Assembly: GCA_045863035.1 (NCBI GenBank)
Contig: BTUV01000004.1
Location: 1-64,000 of the forward strand
Length of the DNA: 64,000 nt
DNA from: H2-BAC3 sp045863035
GTDB taxonomy: Bacteria > Bacteroidota > Ignavibacteria > Ignavibacteriales > Ignavibacteriaceae
Direction of reading: 5' to 3'
In this document: in pieces, positions 33,472 to 43,064 of the stretch
Layout of the letters: the number at the start of each line of letters is the position of its first letter
Numbering within the stretch: the stretch's first letter is position 1
Position numbers and translations under genes: made by a program
The notes under the pieces: generated by a model
Seen by the model: only the letters and a program-made list of their open reading frames with translations
Databases searched by the model: none
What the model was told of the DNA's origin: nothing

Positions 33472-36432
33472 TTAATTTACCATAAGGATATCATATACGA
33501 GATCATCAGAATCTTTTTTTCTGCCACCGCCGCTCCACTCTTGCGGATTTTTACCCACCGCACGGAATTCACCTATGCCGGCGCCGCCGTGATCATCCTG
33601 CGCTCCGGAAAGAAGTGTAATTTTACCTGACGGAGTAAGTATTCCGGTTTTCCTTTTAGGAATTGAAAATGAAATTGTCTTTTTTGAAACATTACCGATA
33701 GGATTCGATATATCCTCCGGCTCAGGCATATATACCGCAATTACATTACCGCCAGCGTTACGCACTTCATATCCGCCCCCGATGATGATCGCTCTGCTAT
33801 ACTTCCTGTCAGCAGGAACCGCGTATTTACTGTTAACAGGTGAGAGCCCCGACTTTTCAAAATCGGCGGTTTCAAGGAGTATTGTAATTAGTGTAAGCTG
33901 AAAGCCATACTCCGGGTGCCAGCCGGGGTTATGAAGATTTGCCATACCAACGGTAAAGTGATACAGGGAATCACTTTCAGTGATGGTTAATGATTTGATA
34001 TCCAGAATACCGGCGGGGAAATCGGGGTTTGCCGGGTACAGGTATTTTTCGTCATTCATTTTATCAGTTGCAGAAATCAGTGGTGTCTTGTTACTGCTTT
34101 CTGATTTTGCAACAGTGTGAGGAATCAGTTCATAATCAGGACCGCGAAGTGATTTAAGCCCATCAGTAATTTCAGGTTCAGCAAAGCGGAAGCGGGAGTA
34201 ATATATCTGATTTTCTTCAGGGTCGGCATAAAAATCATTCGTAACTGAAATTTTGCTTCCATTTCTGAATACATTCATATTTGCATTGGTTTTTGCATAG
34301 GATGGAACTTCGAATGTCAATATATCATCCTGCTGTATATCAGTTTTAATCTGGAAGTTTGAGCCGGCGTAATTGATAAGCGCGATACCGATATCCACCA
34401 ATGAATCAATTTTCTCACCTTTAACGCTTATGCGGCACTGAGACTGATTATAGTCATATAAAAAAGAAAGAATATTTCCTCTGAACTCTTTTTTAAATTC
34501 AACTTTTGTCAGTTTTTTAGGAAGTGACGGGAGCAGATAAACCGCATTCTTCGGCGCATCAGGATGCCAGCCGAGGAAGTCTTCGTTGATGTTGCGTATA
34601 TATTCGGCGAGACTCCAGGCCTGAGACCAGGTTCCGGAGAGACGCGGCTCTTTTTCACCGTGACGAGGCACTGCATCAGAAAGTTCAGCAAGAGAACCCA
34701 CGCCCCATCTGTTCAGAAGCTGGTGTGTCTGTTCATCAATAAGCACCCAGGCAGAGTCGGCGAAACCGAGAGAGGTCATTGCGGAAATCGCCGGTCCGGA
34801 TGTCCACTGCCAGATGATTCCGTTATGGTATGCAGCATCCTTTACGTAATAGGGGGGATTCTGGTGATAGGGGTGGAAGTTATCATCTTTCCAGGAAAGT
34901 GATAACACGCCGCGCGGAGAAATAATCTCAGGAGCCGAGCCAAGAAGCACTTCCATTCTTTTCCGGTAGTCCGGCAACAACCCGGAAGATGTTAAAACCG
35001 GGTAAATATTAGGTCTCATCTGAAGATCGGGTGTGCCGTCTGCATTCAGATGATCGTATATATGTTTACCGGTTTTATCAATAAAGTACTTTTCAAAACT
35101 TAGAATAAGTTTCTGTTTTTGAATAGCTGCTCTGAGGGCAGTGATAGTATCCTGCGTCAGATAAGAAATTTTTTCAGTTATATCAAGCTGCTGATACCAG
35201 AGCGCCTGTATATCATTTGCCCGGTTACCGCGCGGTGACCAAGGACCCCGCGGACCTTTAGCATCCATCCAGGTATCAGCATCATCATGGGTAATAAAGC
35301 CGTGTATATCGGTGAAGTTTGAAACACTTGCATCAAATGCGTTTTTAACACTGCCGGCGATCTGTTTGAGAAACTCTTGATCTCCGCTTGCTTTATAGTA
35401 ATTATATGCCTGAATCACCCAGCGCGGAGTTCCGTCTGCAGTGTTATATATAACATCATTTAGAGTAATGCGGTTTGGAATTCTACCATAGAATTTATCG
35501 TTTTTATCAAGATTCTGATATTTTGCGAAAGAGAGCAGAATATCGCGAGCATCTTTAAGATTGCCCGGGAGAATAGCTGCACCGGGAAGAGAAATAAAAG
35601 TATCCCGCGCCCAATAATTATTGAACCAGGGAAGTCCGGCAAAGATACCTTTAATCTGTTGTTCAGTAACCAATGCATCTGCTGAAGCAATAGCCCAGAG
35701 ATACGCTTTGTTCAGGTCTTTATCATTGGTTTTAATTTCATTTGCTGAGAGCAGCGCCTCAATGCGGTTCCTTTTTTTCCGGATAAGGTTTTCAATCTCC
35801 CGGAGAACTTCTTCGCTACAGTCACTTTCTGACGCGATAAAAAGTACTTTTGTATCAGTCTTCTGGCCTGAGAACTTAACAATCAGGTCAGTACCTGAAA
35901 CAGTGGCAGAAGATATATTCCTGTTACTTCTGATGAAGAGTGTGAATCCTTTTACTCTGTTGCTGAGTGGCAGCGAAAGATAACCGTTTTTAAGGGTAAA
36001 GTCTTTAAGCCCAAGATTGAGGAGTGTTATTGTATTAACATCACCGCTGGAGAATTTTGTGAAAACAGCATCAATGGAGTCAGGCATGGCAGTAAAATCG
36101 CTAAAAGCGCCGTAATCTCTGCTAATAGAGAAAGGGGTGATTCTTGAAAGTGCTTTTTTCCGGTCAAAAACCTGCCGGTTATCGCCGAAGTAGAAATCAT
36201 TAAAAATCCTCTGCTCCCTGAAAGTCCAACCGTGCCAGCCGTCAGTAAAAAGAGAGTTGGTTTCGCCGCTTAACTGGCTGAAACGTTTGTTCGTAAAAGA
36301 AAAAACCCGGGAGGTATCTTTTATCTCAATTGCAATTTCCTCTACGAGCGGTTTTTTATCTTCAGCGGCGCAACCGGGTATAACGGAAACCAAGACAATG
36401 CAAAGAATACTGAGGAGGTTTAAGGTTTTCAT
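33472..36432 (-). CDS. Lipoprotein glucosidase: amylo-alpha-1,6-glucosidase-type domain plus glucodextranase-like C-terminal module
   Basis: 986 residues with a lipoprotein signal (VIPG-Cys near residue 21). An N-terminal beta domain (about 30-220) precedes an (alpha/alpha)6 barrel of the glycogen-debranching C-terminal type (about 240-650; GLPWFNNYWARDTFISLPG, DDADTWMDAKGPRGPWSPRGN, SGTWSQAWSLAEYIRN). Acidic residues in the WARD and DADTWMDA segments are likely catalytic. The last ~230 residues resemble the glucodextranase C-terminal binding module (LYPANPDFPAGILDIKSL ... GWHPEYGFQLTLI). It probably hydrolyses alpha-glucans at the membrane. First gene of a glucosidase-esterase pair. Confidence 0.85.
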   Translation of the reverse strand: MKTLNLLSILCIVLVSVIPGCAAEDKKPLVEEIAIEIKDTSRVFSFTNKRFSQLSGETNSLFTDGWHGWTFREQRIFNDFYFGDNRQVFDRKKALSRITPFSISRDYGAFSDFTAMPDSIDAVFTKFSSGDVNTITLLNLGLKDFTLKNGYLSLPLSNRVKGFTLFIRSNRNISSATVSGTDLIVKFSGQKTDTKVLFIASESDCSEEVLREIENLIRKKRNRIEALLSANEIKTNDKDLNKAYLWAIASADALVTEQQIKGIFAGLPWFNNYWARDTFISLPGAAILPGNLKDARDILLSFAKYQNLDKNDKFYGRIPNRITLNDVIYNTADGTPRWVIQAYNYYKASGDQEFLKQIAGSVKNAFDASVSNFTDIHGFITHDDADTWMDAKGPRGPWSPRGNRANDIQALWYQQLDITEKISYLTQDTITALRAAIQKQKLILSFEKYFIDKTGKHIYDHLNADGTPDLQMRPNIYPVLTSSGLLPDYRKRMEVLLGSAPEIISPRGVLSLSWKDDNFHPYHQNPPYYVKDAAYHNGIIWQWTSGPAISAMTSLGFADSAWVLIDEQTHQLLNRWGVGSLAELSDAVPRHGEKEPRLSGTWSQAWSLAEYIRNINEDFLGWHPDAPKNAVYLLPSLPKKLTKVEFKKEFRGNILSFLYDYNQSQCRISVKGEKIDSLVDIGIALINYAGSNFQIKTDIQQDDILTFEVPSYAKTNANMNVFRNGSKISVTNDFYADPEENQIYYSRFRFAEPEITDGLKSLRGPDYELIPHTVAKSESSNKTPLISATDKMNDEKYLYPANPDFPAGILDIKSLTITESDSLYHFTVGMANLHNPGWHPEYGFQLTLITILLETADFEKSGLSPVNSKYAVPADRKYSRAIIIGGGYEVRNAGGNVIAVYMPEPEDISNPIGNVSKKTISFSIPKRKTGILTPSGKITLLSGAQDDHGGAGIGEFRAVGKNPQEWSGGGRKKDSDDLVYDILMVN

Positions 36433-36660
36433 TGTGTAATAAACTGTATCTTAACTCAGAAATTATCGGGTAAATTGATTAAAACGTAATGCAAATTTAA
36501 GAAAAACGTGGTAGCGGAGGGGGAACAATCGAATTGCCCCACCGCAAAAGGTAATGGGAGTTTTTTCCTGCTTCAATCTGAGGAAGATGACTAAATACCT
36601 TGCCGGAGAGTCCGCATTTCAATAGTTTTGGGCTGATTATTGATAAATTTCCGGAAAAAC

Positions 36661-37161
36661 ATGAGATATCTTTTATTCACATTTCTTGTTTCTCTCCTTT
36701 TTATAACCGGCTGTTCAAAGAAAGATGCCGGAGCATATATGGAGGAAGCCAAAAATCTTCTCAAAGAAAACAAATATAAAGAAGCAGTTCTTCTGTATGA
36801 AACATTAACCAAAGAGCATCCGGAAGCTGCACAAGCCGCGGAAGCGTTTTTTGAGATGGCCAAATTGTATCAGGCAAAATTAGTTCCTGGTATCAGCGGA
36901 ACGGAGGCGTATCAGAAAGCAATTACCTCATATACCTCAGTATATGAAAAATATCCGGACAGTAAAGAGGCGCCTCTTGCTCTTTTTATGACCGGTTTTA
37001 TCCTGGCTAACGAACTGAAAGACTATCCTGCGGCAAAAAAATCATTTGAGAAATTTATTGCACAGTATCCTGAGCACGAAATGATTTCCTCTGCCCAATC
37101 TGAAATTGCAAACATGGGTAAATCTCCAGAGGAAATGTTAAATCAGGTTACCCAGCCCTGA
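36661..37161 (+). CDS. Tetratricopeptide-repeat lipoprotein (BamD-like architecture)
   Basis: I start at ATG 36661, which puts the signal peptide MRYLLFTFLVSLLFITGC at the N terminus with its lipobox FITG-Cys; an in-frame TTG at 36640 adds seven residues before it. 166 residues. The mature protein is all-helical TPR: EEAKNLLKENKYKEAVLLYETLTKEHPE, then YQKAITSYTSVYEKYPDSKEA and FEKFIAQYPEHE. It resembles BamD/YfgL-type outer-membrane TPR lipoproteins but is too short for BamD (~250 residues). The stop overlaps the start of the DUF58 gene (TGATG). Confidence 0.85.
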   Translation: MRYLLFTFLVSLLFITGCSKKDAGAYMEEAKNLLKENKYKEAVLLYETLTKEHPEAAQAAEAFFEMAKLYQAKLVPGISGTEAYQKAITSYTSVYEKYPDSKEAPLALFMTGFILANELKDYPAAKKSFEKFIAQYPEHEMISSAQSEIANMGKSPEEMLNQVTQP

Positions 37162-38069
37162 TGAAGCAGGAGGGGATAGATTACAGGAAATTCTTAAATC
37201 CTGAAACAGTACTTAAACTTGCTTCACTTGAAGTAAGAGCGAGGTTTATTGTGGAAGGGTTTTTACTCGGTCTGCACAAAAGCCCCTATCATGGCTTTTC
37301 GATTGAGTTCAGTCAGCACCGTCCTTATATGCAGGGGGATTCGTTGAAGGATGTTGACTGGAAAGTATTCGGTAAAACAGACCGATATTTCGTAAAGCAG
37401 TATGAAGAAGAAACCAACCTGCGTTGCAATATTTTGCTTGATATTAGTGCATCAATGGAATATAAGCAGGGAAGCGCGTCAAGTAAGATTGAATATGCAG
37501 CAACATTAGCCGCCGCCCTTGCGTATCTTATGATAAAACAAAAAGATGCTGCAGGTCTGGTTTTATATTCGGATGTGATTCATAAATATCTTCCGCCGCG
37601 AGCGGCTGAAATATATTTAAAAGAGATACTCTTAACGCTTAGCAGAATACCGAAAGCAGAAAAAACCGATACCTCACGTTCATTGAAGGCGGTGGCTGAA
37701 AAAATTCACAGGCGGGGGCTTATCATTATCATTTCTGATCTTTTTGATGAACCTTCATCACTGCTTAAAACCTTCAGAGAGCTGCGCTCAACTGGCAATG
37801 AGGTGGTCGTGTTTCATACGCTTGATCCTTTTGAGCGGAATTTTAATTTTAATAGTGACTCTCTTTTTGTTGACCTTGAATCAGGAGATGAAATGACAGT
37901 TCAGCCGCATCAGTTAAAAAAATCATATCGGGAAGCACTAAATCGTTACACCGCAGAAATAAAAGCAGGATGCCAGCAGGCGGGGATAGATTATAATCTG
38001 CTTGATACCGCAGTTCCGTTTGATAAAGCGCTTTACACCTATCTGCAAAAACGGAGCAGAATGAAATAA
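37161..38069 (+). CDS. DUF58-domain protein (von Willebrand-like)
   Basis: 302 residues, cytoplasmic. It contains the DUF58 motif GxSIEFSQHRPYMQGDSLKDVDWKVFGKTDRYFVKQYEEE (about 48-90), then a von Willebrand-like domain beginning with the MIDAS motif LDISASM and a later SDLFDEP. DUF58 proteins accompany MoxR AAA+ ATPases in many bacteria; no moxR gene is visible here. The start codon overlaps the preceding TPR lipoprotein stop (TGATG), indicating translational coupling. Confidence 0.9.
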   Translation: MKQEGIDYRKFLNPETVLKLASLEVRARFIVEGFLLGLHKSPYHGFSIEFSQHRPYMQGDSLKDVDWKVFGKTDRYFVKQYEEETNLRCNILLDISASMEYKQGSASSKIEYAATLAAALAYLMIKQKDAAGLVLYSDVIHKYLPPRAAEIYLKEILLTLSRIPKAEKTDTSRSLKAVAEKIHRRGLIIIISDLFDEPSSLLKTFRELRSTGNEVVVFHTLDPFERNFNFNSDSLFVDLESGDEMTVQPHQLKKSYREALNRYTAEIKAGCQQAGIDYNLLDTAVPFDKALYTYLQKRSRMK

Positions 38070-38120
38070 GCGGGGGTTATTTCCAATTGAAAAATTGGTA
38101 AAAGAAAAGGGGAATGAAAG

Positions 38121-38148
38121 CCGGGGCGAAATGAACATTCCACCCCGG
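38121..38148. terminator. Possible hairpin terminator between convergent genes
   Basis: A 6-bp GC stem (38121-38126 with 38143-38148) lies between the DUF58 stop and the convergent phosphomutase stop. On the minus strand a modest T-rich stretch follows. A small GAAA-loop hairpin sits just before it at 38083-38098. Weak candidate. Confidence 0.4.
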
Positions 38149-38156
38149 AGGAATAA

Positions 38157-39506
38157 TTATAAAGAATTGAGTTCCGAAAAATATTTATTTATATATTCTT
38201 CGGCTTTTAATTGGGAAGCAGCTTCGGTAATGACGCGGATGATCGGTTCAGTATTTGATTTCCTGAAGTGCACCCAATGATCGGGGAAGTCAATCCTGAT
38301 ACCATCCTCAGTATTTATTTTCTCTCCGGCGTATTTTTTCTCAAGCACAGCGAGCAACCGCCCCGGATCTTTTGATCCTGTTTCAATCTTTTTCTTTGCA
38401 ATAAAGTATTGCGGAAGACTTGCTTTCATTTCAGAGAGAGTGCCCCCGAACTCAAGCAGATGTTGCAGAGTTAATGCAACTCCAATCAGCGCATCGCGGC
38501 CGTAATGGAGGGCTGGATATATCACACCGCCGCTTCCCTCACCGCCAATAACCGCGCCTGTTTCCTGCATCTTTTTTACTACATTAGCTTCACCCACTGC
38601 AGAGCGGTGCACCAGACAACCGAGTGACTCAGCGATATCATCAACCGCGCGTGTGGTAGAGAGGTTCACTACTGCACTGCCAGGAGTTTTAGAAAGTACC
38701 AGTTTTGTAATGTGTGCAATTGTGTTTTCCTCAATGAATGGCTCACCTGTTTCGGTGATTAGAACAAGGCGGTCAACATCAGGGTCAACCACAACACCCA
38801 AATCTACTTGATGTTCTTTTACTGCTTTCATGGTATCAGTAAGATTCTCCGGCAGCGGTTCAGGCAGACGTGGAAAGATGCCTGTTGACTCACAATTTCT
38901 TTCAATTACTGTGCAGCCAAGCTCGTTCAGGAGCTGAGGAATAACTGTATATCCGGCTCCATTAACGCAATCAAGCAGAACTTTGAAATTTCTTTTACGA
39001 ATTGCTTCAACATCAAGAATGGGGAGAGCAAGGACATCCTTTTTATGCCGTTCCAGCCCTTCTTTGTATAAGGAATATGTTCCGAGTTTGTCCCAGGTTT
39101 TATATACCGGATTAAAACTGTTGATTATTTCCTGGAGTTTTACATTTTCTGACGGAGTCATAAACTGACCGGTTGCATTGAGCAGCTTTAGTGCATTCCA
39201 TTCATTTGGATTATGACTTGCTGAGATGGCTATTCCGCCCTGGGCATTAAGGGTTTTAACAGTGTACTGCACCGTGGGGGTAGGACATATACCAATATCA
39301 ATAACATTAATACCTTTTGCGGTTAATGTACCGCAGACAATGGAGCGCACCATTTCACCTGAGATACGGGAGTCCCTGCCAACCACAACGGAACCGCTCC
39401 CAATGAATTCAGCATAAGCTGAGGTGTATTTAACAATAACTTCCGGTTCAAGACCATCGCCGATAAGCCCGCGTATTCCTGATATGCTTACCATAAGAGT
39501 TGGCAT
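38157..39506 (-). CDS. Phosphoglucosamine mutase / phosphomannomutase family protein
   Basis: 449 residues with the four-domain phosphohexomutase plan. The active-site serine is Ser97 in ISASHNPNEW; DPDVDRL supplies the metal ligands, GEGSGG the sugar-binding loop, and the C-terminal domain ends with the phosphate-binding RKSNTEPIIRVITEA. The N terminus SISGIRGLIGDGL matches GlmM-like and archaeal-like phosphomannomutases. The product could convert glucosamine-6-P to glucosamine-1-P for peptidoglycan or mannose-6-P to mannose-1-P; sequence alone does not decide. It stands alone, with the sensor kinase 6 bp upstream on the same strand. Confidence 0.92.
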   Translation of the reverse strand: MPTLMVSISGIRGLIGDGLEPEVIVKYTSAYAEFIGSGSVVVGRDSRISGEMVRSIVCGTLTAKGINVIDIGICPTPTVQYTVKTLNAQGGIAISASHNPNEWNALKLLNATGQFMTPSENVKLQEIINSFNPVYKTWDKLGTYSLYKEGLERHKKDVLALPILDVEAIRKRNFKVLLDCVNGAGYTVIPQLLNELGCTVIERNCESTGIFPRLPEPLPENLTDTMKAVKEHQVDLGVVVDPDVDRLVLITETGEPFIEENTIAHITKLVLSKTPGSAVVNLSTTRAVDDIAESLGCLVHRSAVGEANVVKKMQETGAVIGGEGSGGVIYPALHYGRDALIGVALTLQHLLEFGGTLSEMKASLPQYFIAKKKIETGSKDPGRLLAVLEKKYAGEKINTEDGIRIDFPDHWVHFRKSNTEPIIRVITEAASQLKAEEYINKYFSELNSL

Positions 39507-39512
39507 AAAAAA

Positions 39513-42500
39513 CTATTCCTTTTCGTATATATCTAATGTAAAAGTAATTTTTGTTCCTTTGTCAGGTTCTGATTCAACGGTAATAGATTCACCCGCGAAG
39601 TCGAGCAACTCTTTAATCAGAAGAAGACCAAGACCGGTTCCTTTTTCTCCGAGAGTGCCTGAGTTGGATTCATTTTTCTCTTCACTAAAGAGAGTTGAAA
39701 TTTTTTCTTCGTCCATCCCGATGCCATTATCTGCAACCATTACATTAACCTTGTTTCCGGTTTTACGCGAAATAACTCTGATTTCACCTCCGGGGTTCGT
39801 GAACTTATAAGCATTGTTTATCAGATTAAGCAGTACGGTATTCACCATATTTCTGTCTGCATATACAATAATGTCATCAGTCACTTCATTGATGAGGGTT
39901 ATTTGTTTTTTCTTTAAGCCGCTTTGGAGGATATCACTACAATGAGCAACCGCTTCTTTTAATTTAGTTTTAACCGGGCTGAGTGTAATACGGTTTGTCT
40001 GAAGCTGCGTCCAGTTGAGTAGATTTGAAATCAACCCATAAGTTTGCTGGCTCAACCGCCCAAGCTCGTTTACCATCATTGTTACCTGTTCTTTAGGCAG
40101 CGTGTCTAAATCTTCGGAAAGAATTTCAGAATAACCAAGAAGCGCGGTAAAGGGCGCTTTAAGATCATGCGCAACAATCGAAAGAAACTTATTCTTGACA
40201 GTGAGAGCTGTTCTCAGTTCGTTATTTAGCTCTGCAATTTCACAATTTTGCACCTCAAGCGCTCTTGTTCTTTCACGCACCGCGTTTTCAAGCTCTTCTT
40301 TTTGTTTGGTGAGACGTTTTTCCCGCCAGTCAGCCCAGGTAATTGCGGTGAGGACAAAGACAATAAAAATAATGAAATAAAAAACCCATGATTCAGCAAA
40401 TGAAGGAGTAATAACAATCGTGAGTTTTAACGGAACCTCTGCCCACCGACCATCCCCATTAGTACCGGTTATCGAAACATGGTAAACACCTTCGTCCAAT
40501 CCATTGAGCTGCAAAATTCTTGTGCTCTCAAGATTGATATATTCGGAATGAATCCCCTCTATTTTGTACGCGAAGCGGGCATGCAGACTGCCATTGAACG
40601 TGAGCGAAGTAAAAGAAATTGAAATATAGTTACTGTCATGCGGAAGGGTAATTCTTCCGTTTACGGACTCGCTGAAAACCTTTGTGTAATCAATATTATT
40701 AACAGTCAGATTCAGCAGCGCCATTTTGGGAGGAATCAGATTTATTCTGATATCTTCGGGTTTGAAGGATGAAAACCCGTTAATACTTCCAAAGAAAAGA
40801 GTACCGTCATTATCGGCGAATGCCGCGCCGGCATTAAATTCGTTTTCGATCAGACCATCAGACTTATCATAACGGTAGAAACGTTTTTTGTCCCTTTCAA
40901 ATCTGAAGATGCCCTGATTTGTCGCTCCCCAGATATCGTCCTTATTGTCGATCAGAACAGTATATACAGTATTGTTGTGTAAGCCATTACCGGTAAAATA
41001 TCGATTGACGGATTTTTTCTGATGATCGAGGTGAAATAGTCCTTCTCCGTTTGTTCCTAACCAGTGGTCGCCTTTGGCGTCAGTTATCGCAGAAATAATC
41101 ATCTCTTTGGGGAGAGATTCTCCGGTATAGTCATCTAAAGTAAAGGGTTTGGTAGTTCCTGATTCTACATCAATTTCCCACATTCCGTTTTCGATAACCG
41201 CTGCTACAAATTTACCTTGAATTTTTCTTACAAGTCTTACCTGATCCGCAGGAAGCGAAGCCGGATTATCGGGCTGGTGACTGTAATAAGACATTTGCCG
41301 GTTTAGCCGGTCATATCTGATGATGCCTTTATTTGTGCTGAACCAAAGGAATTCATTTTCTTCAAAAATATCATAATATGAAATTCTGGCTAAGGGAAGT
41401 TTTGTTAAGCCAACAGAACCTTTCTGACCGCTATTAATATCATACCAGAATATATCCGTTTGATCTGACAGAGGTCCCAGCCAGATAATTTCTTTGCCTC
41501 CCCAGGTTGAAAAAATAGCGCTGCGGATTGGTGTTCCGGGGTAGAGAAGTTGCTCAAAATGATTGTTTTTATCTAAGATCTGAAGACCGTCATATCCTGC
41601 GATGTATGTTTTATCATTTTTCTTTAAGATAAAACGGAGACTTCTTACACCCTCCTTTTGAGGATATTCTTTAGCGTGAGAAAAATTTGTAAATTTTTTA
41701 TATTTGTCAGGGTAGATAACTGTACCGTACCCGACTGACCCAAGCCAGATGTTATTTTCGTAATCTATGAAAAAAGATTTAATTTCAATGGGAAGAAGTT
41801 TATGCACAGTTACCTTGGAAAAATCAGCAAGACCATTCACGGATGGTACAAATGAAATCTCCTGGTAACCTCTGTTAATCCATAAATTACCATCACTGTC
41901 AGCGAACAATGAATGGAATTTTTGTGTGTTAAGTCCGGCGATATATGGTTGGCTGCCTTTTGCAGGTGAGAATACCCTAGCAGATTCATTATAACTCCAC
42001 CCCGACATTGAAGCGGTGATTGCATAAACAGGGGCGATATTTCCTTTAACCGGCTGAGAGAGAATTACTTGTTCATTAAAATCCTGAATAAGCTGAAATC
42101 CAGCTTTACCCGTCTCTAAGAGAAATACTCTACCCTGAGAAGTAGCAATTATAACATCGGACGAGGCGGTTTCGGTTATGTATTCAACATTCTCCAGCGC
42201 CGGAGAATTAATCAACGGGACTTCAAGATATTCAACCGAGTGCTTTTTGGCATCTATTTTTACTACAGAACTTTCCCCGCGGTAGTGCAAAAAGACAAAA
42301 CCGTTTCCGGTAGTGTATATAAAATTAAGAATCGGAGATTTTGCCTTTGAGGGGAAATCGAGAGTGATTTTCTTAAAAACCAGCGTAACCGGATCAAGAA
42401 CGTCAATTACCGGTTGATCGAAAATTCCTATCCAAAGTTTGCCAAAAGCATCTTTTCTTATACCGGCGAGTTTATTAGAGGAGAGGGCATTAGAGTTGTT

Positions 42501-42722
42501 AAGATTATGGAAGAATGTTGTGAAGTGTAATCCGTCAAAACGGTTAAGCCCCTCATCGGTTGCAATCCAGATAAAACCCAGATTGTCCTGGGTTATACCT
42601 CTTGTGAATCCATTAGAAATACCTTCGTTGGGTGTGTAGAATTTTGGTATCCCGCCCAGGTGCTGTGGGAAGACCCGCAAAACGAATACGAAAATTAGAA
42701 AAAGGGAAAAGAGGCGGCCCAA
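39513..42722 (-). CDS. Propeller-type sensor histidine kinase (Reg_prop / Y_Y_Y / HisKA / HATPase)
   Basis: 1069 residues starting at a TTG (no ATG nearby). After a signal peptide (about 1-18), residues ~25-690 form two beta propellers of repeated Reg_prop blades (DNLGFIWIATDEGLNRFD, DNEGTLFFGSINGFSSF type). These are followed by a Y_Y_Y domain (~690-765), one transmembrane helix (~770-790), a coiled coil, the HisKA His near residue 851 (SIVAHDLKAPFTALLGYSE) and the HATPase (ADNGIGMD, GTGLGLLLIKELLD). Unlike many hybrid two-component proteins of this type, no receiver or HTH domain follows. It is divergent from the TonB receptor operon and may respond to a substrate imported by it. Confidence 0.93.
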   Translation of the reverse strand: MGRLFSLFLIFVFVLRVFPQHLGGIPKFYTPNEGISNGFTRGITQDNLGFIWIATDEGLNRFDGLHFTTFFHNLNNSNALSSNKLAGIRKDAFGKLWIGIFDQPVIDVLDPVTLVFKKITLDFPSKAKSPILNFIYTTGNGFVFLHYRGESSVVKIDAKKHSVEYLEVPLINSPALENVEYITETASSDVIIATSQGRVFLLETGKAGFQLIQDFNEQVILSQPVKGNIAPVYAITASMSGWSYNESARVFSPAKGSQPYIAGLNTQKFHSLFADSDGNLWINRGYQEISFVPSVNGLADFSKVTVHKLLPIEIKSFFIDYENNIWLGSVGYGTVIYPDKYKKFTNFSHAKEYPQKEGVRSLRFILKKNDKTYIAGYDGLQILDKNNHFEQLLYPGTPIRSAIFSTWGGKEIIWLGPLSDQTDIFWYDINSGQKGSVGLTKLPLARISYYDIFEENEFLWFSTNKGIIRYDRLNRQMSYYSHQPDNPASLPADQVRLVRKIQGKFVAAVIENGMWEIDVESGTTKPFTLDDYTGESLPKEMIISAITDAKGDHWLGTNGEGLFHLDHQKKSVNRYFTGNGLHNNTVYTVLIDNKDDIWGATNQGIFRFERDKKRFYRYDKSDGLIENEFNAGAAFADNDGTLFFGSINGFSSFKPEDIRINLIPPKMALLNLTVNNIDYTKVFSESVNGRITLPHDSNYISISFTSLTFNGSLHARFAYKIEGIHSEYINLESTRILQLNGLDEGVYHVSITGTNGDGRWAEVPLKLTIVITPSFAESWVFYFIIFIVFVLTAITWADWREKRLTKQKEELENAVRERTRALEVQNCEIAELNNELRTALTVKNKFLSIVAHDLKAPFTALLGYSEILSEDLDTLPKEQVTMMVNELGRLSQQTYGLISNLLNWTQLQTNRITLSPVKTKLKEAVAHCSDILQSGLKKKQITLINEVTDDIIVYADRNMVNTVLLNLINNAYKFTNPGGEIRVISRKTGNKVNVMVADNGIGMDEEKISTLFSEEKNESNSGTLGEKGTGLGLLLIKELLDFAGESITVESEPDKGTKITFTLDIYEKE

Positions 42723-43064
42723 ATTCTTCGTTTACTGCCTTGTGAATATTAATAGTTTATTGCAAAGAGCAATATAACTCTTTTATCTGAGTTTTTGAAT
42801 ATGCGGTTGGGACGGGGGTGGGGCAAGATTTCTTTGACAGACGGGAATTGAGAGCCGATCAGAGAAATACATTGGCACATAAGAATGGGAATTCGTGGAT
42901 TCGTAAATTAACTATCACCCTGGTTAATCGGAGAGAGTCTTCAGTTTCATAGAAATTGAAACGAATTAAAGGATATTTATCTGAAAACTGCTTTTTTAGC
43001 CGAAACTACATCACTATATTTAGAGTTTAAATATCAATGTGAAATCATATTCAGGAGTTATCGG
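42723..43064. promoter_or_regulatory. Divergent region between the sensor kinase and the TonB receptor operon
   Basis: 342 bp without a gene. It holds a G-rich stretch (42809-42823, three G runs of 3-5 but no fourth), a 6-bp inverted repeat near 42948-42966 (GTTTCA/TGAAAC), and AT-rich sequence before both starts. It must contain both promoters, but no sites could be assigned with confidence. Confidence 0.3.

Noticed and set aside
42809..42823. G-quadruplex in the kinase/receptor divergent region
   Set aside because: Only three G runs of three or more are present; a standard quadruplex needs four.
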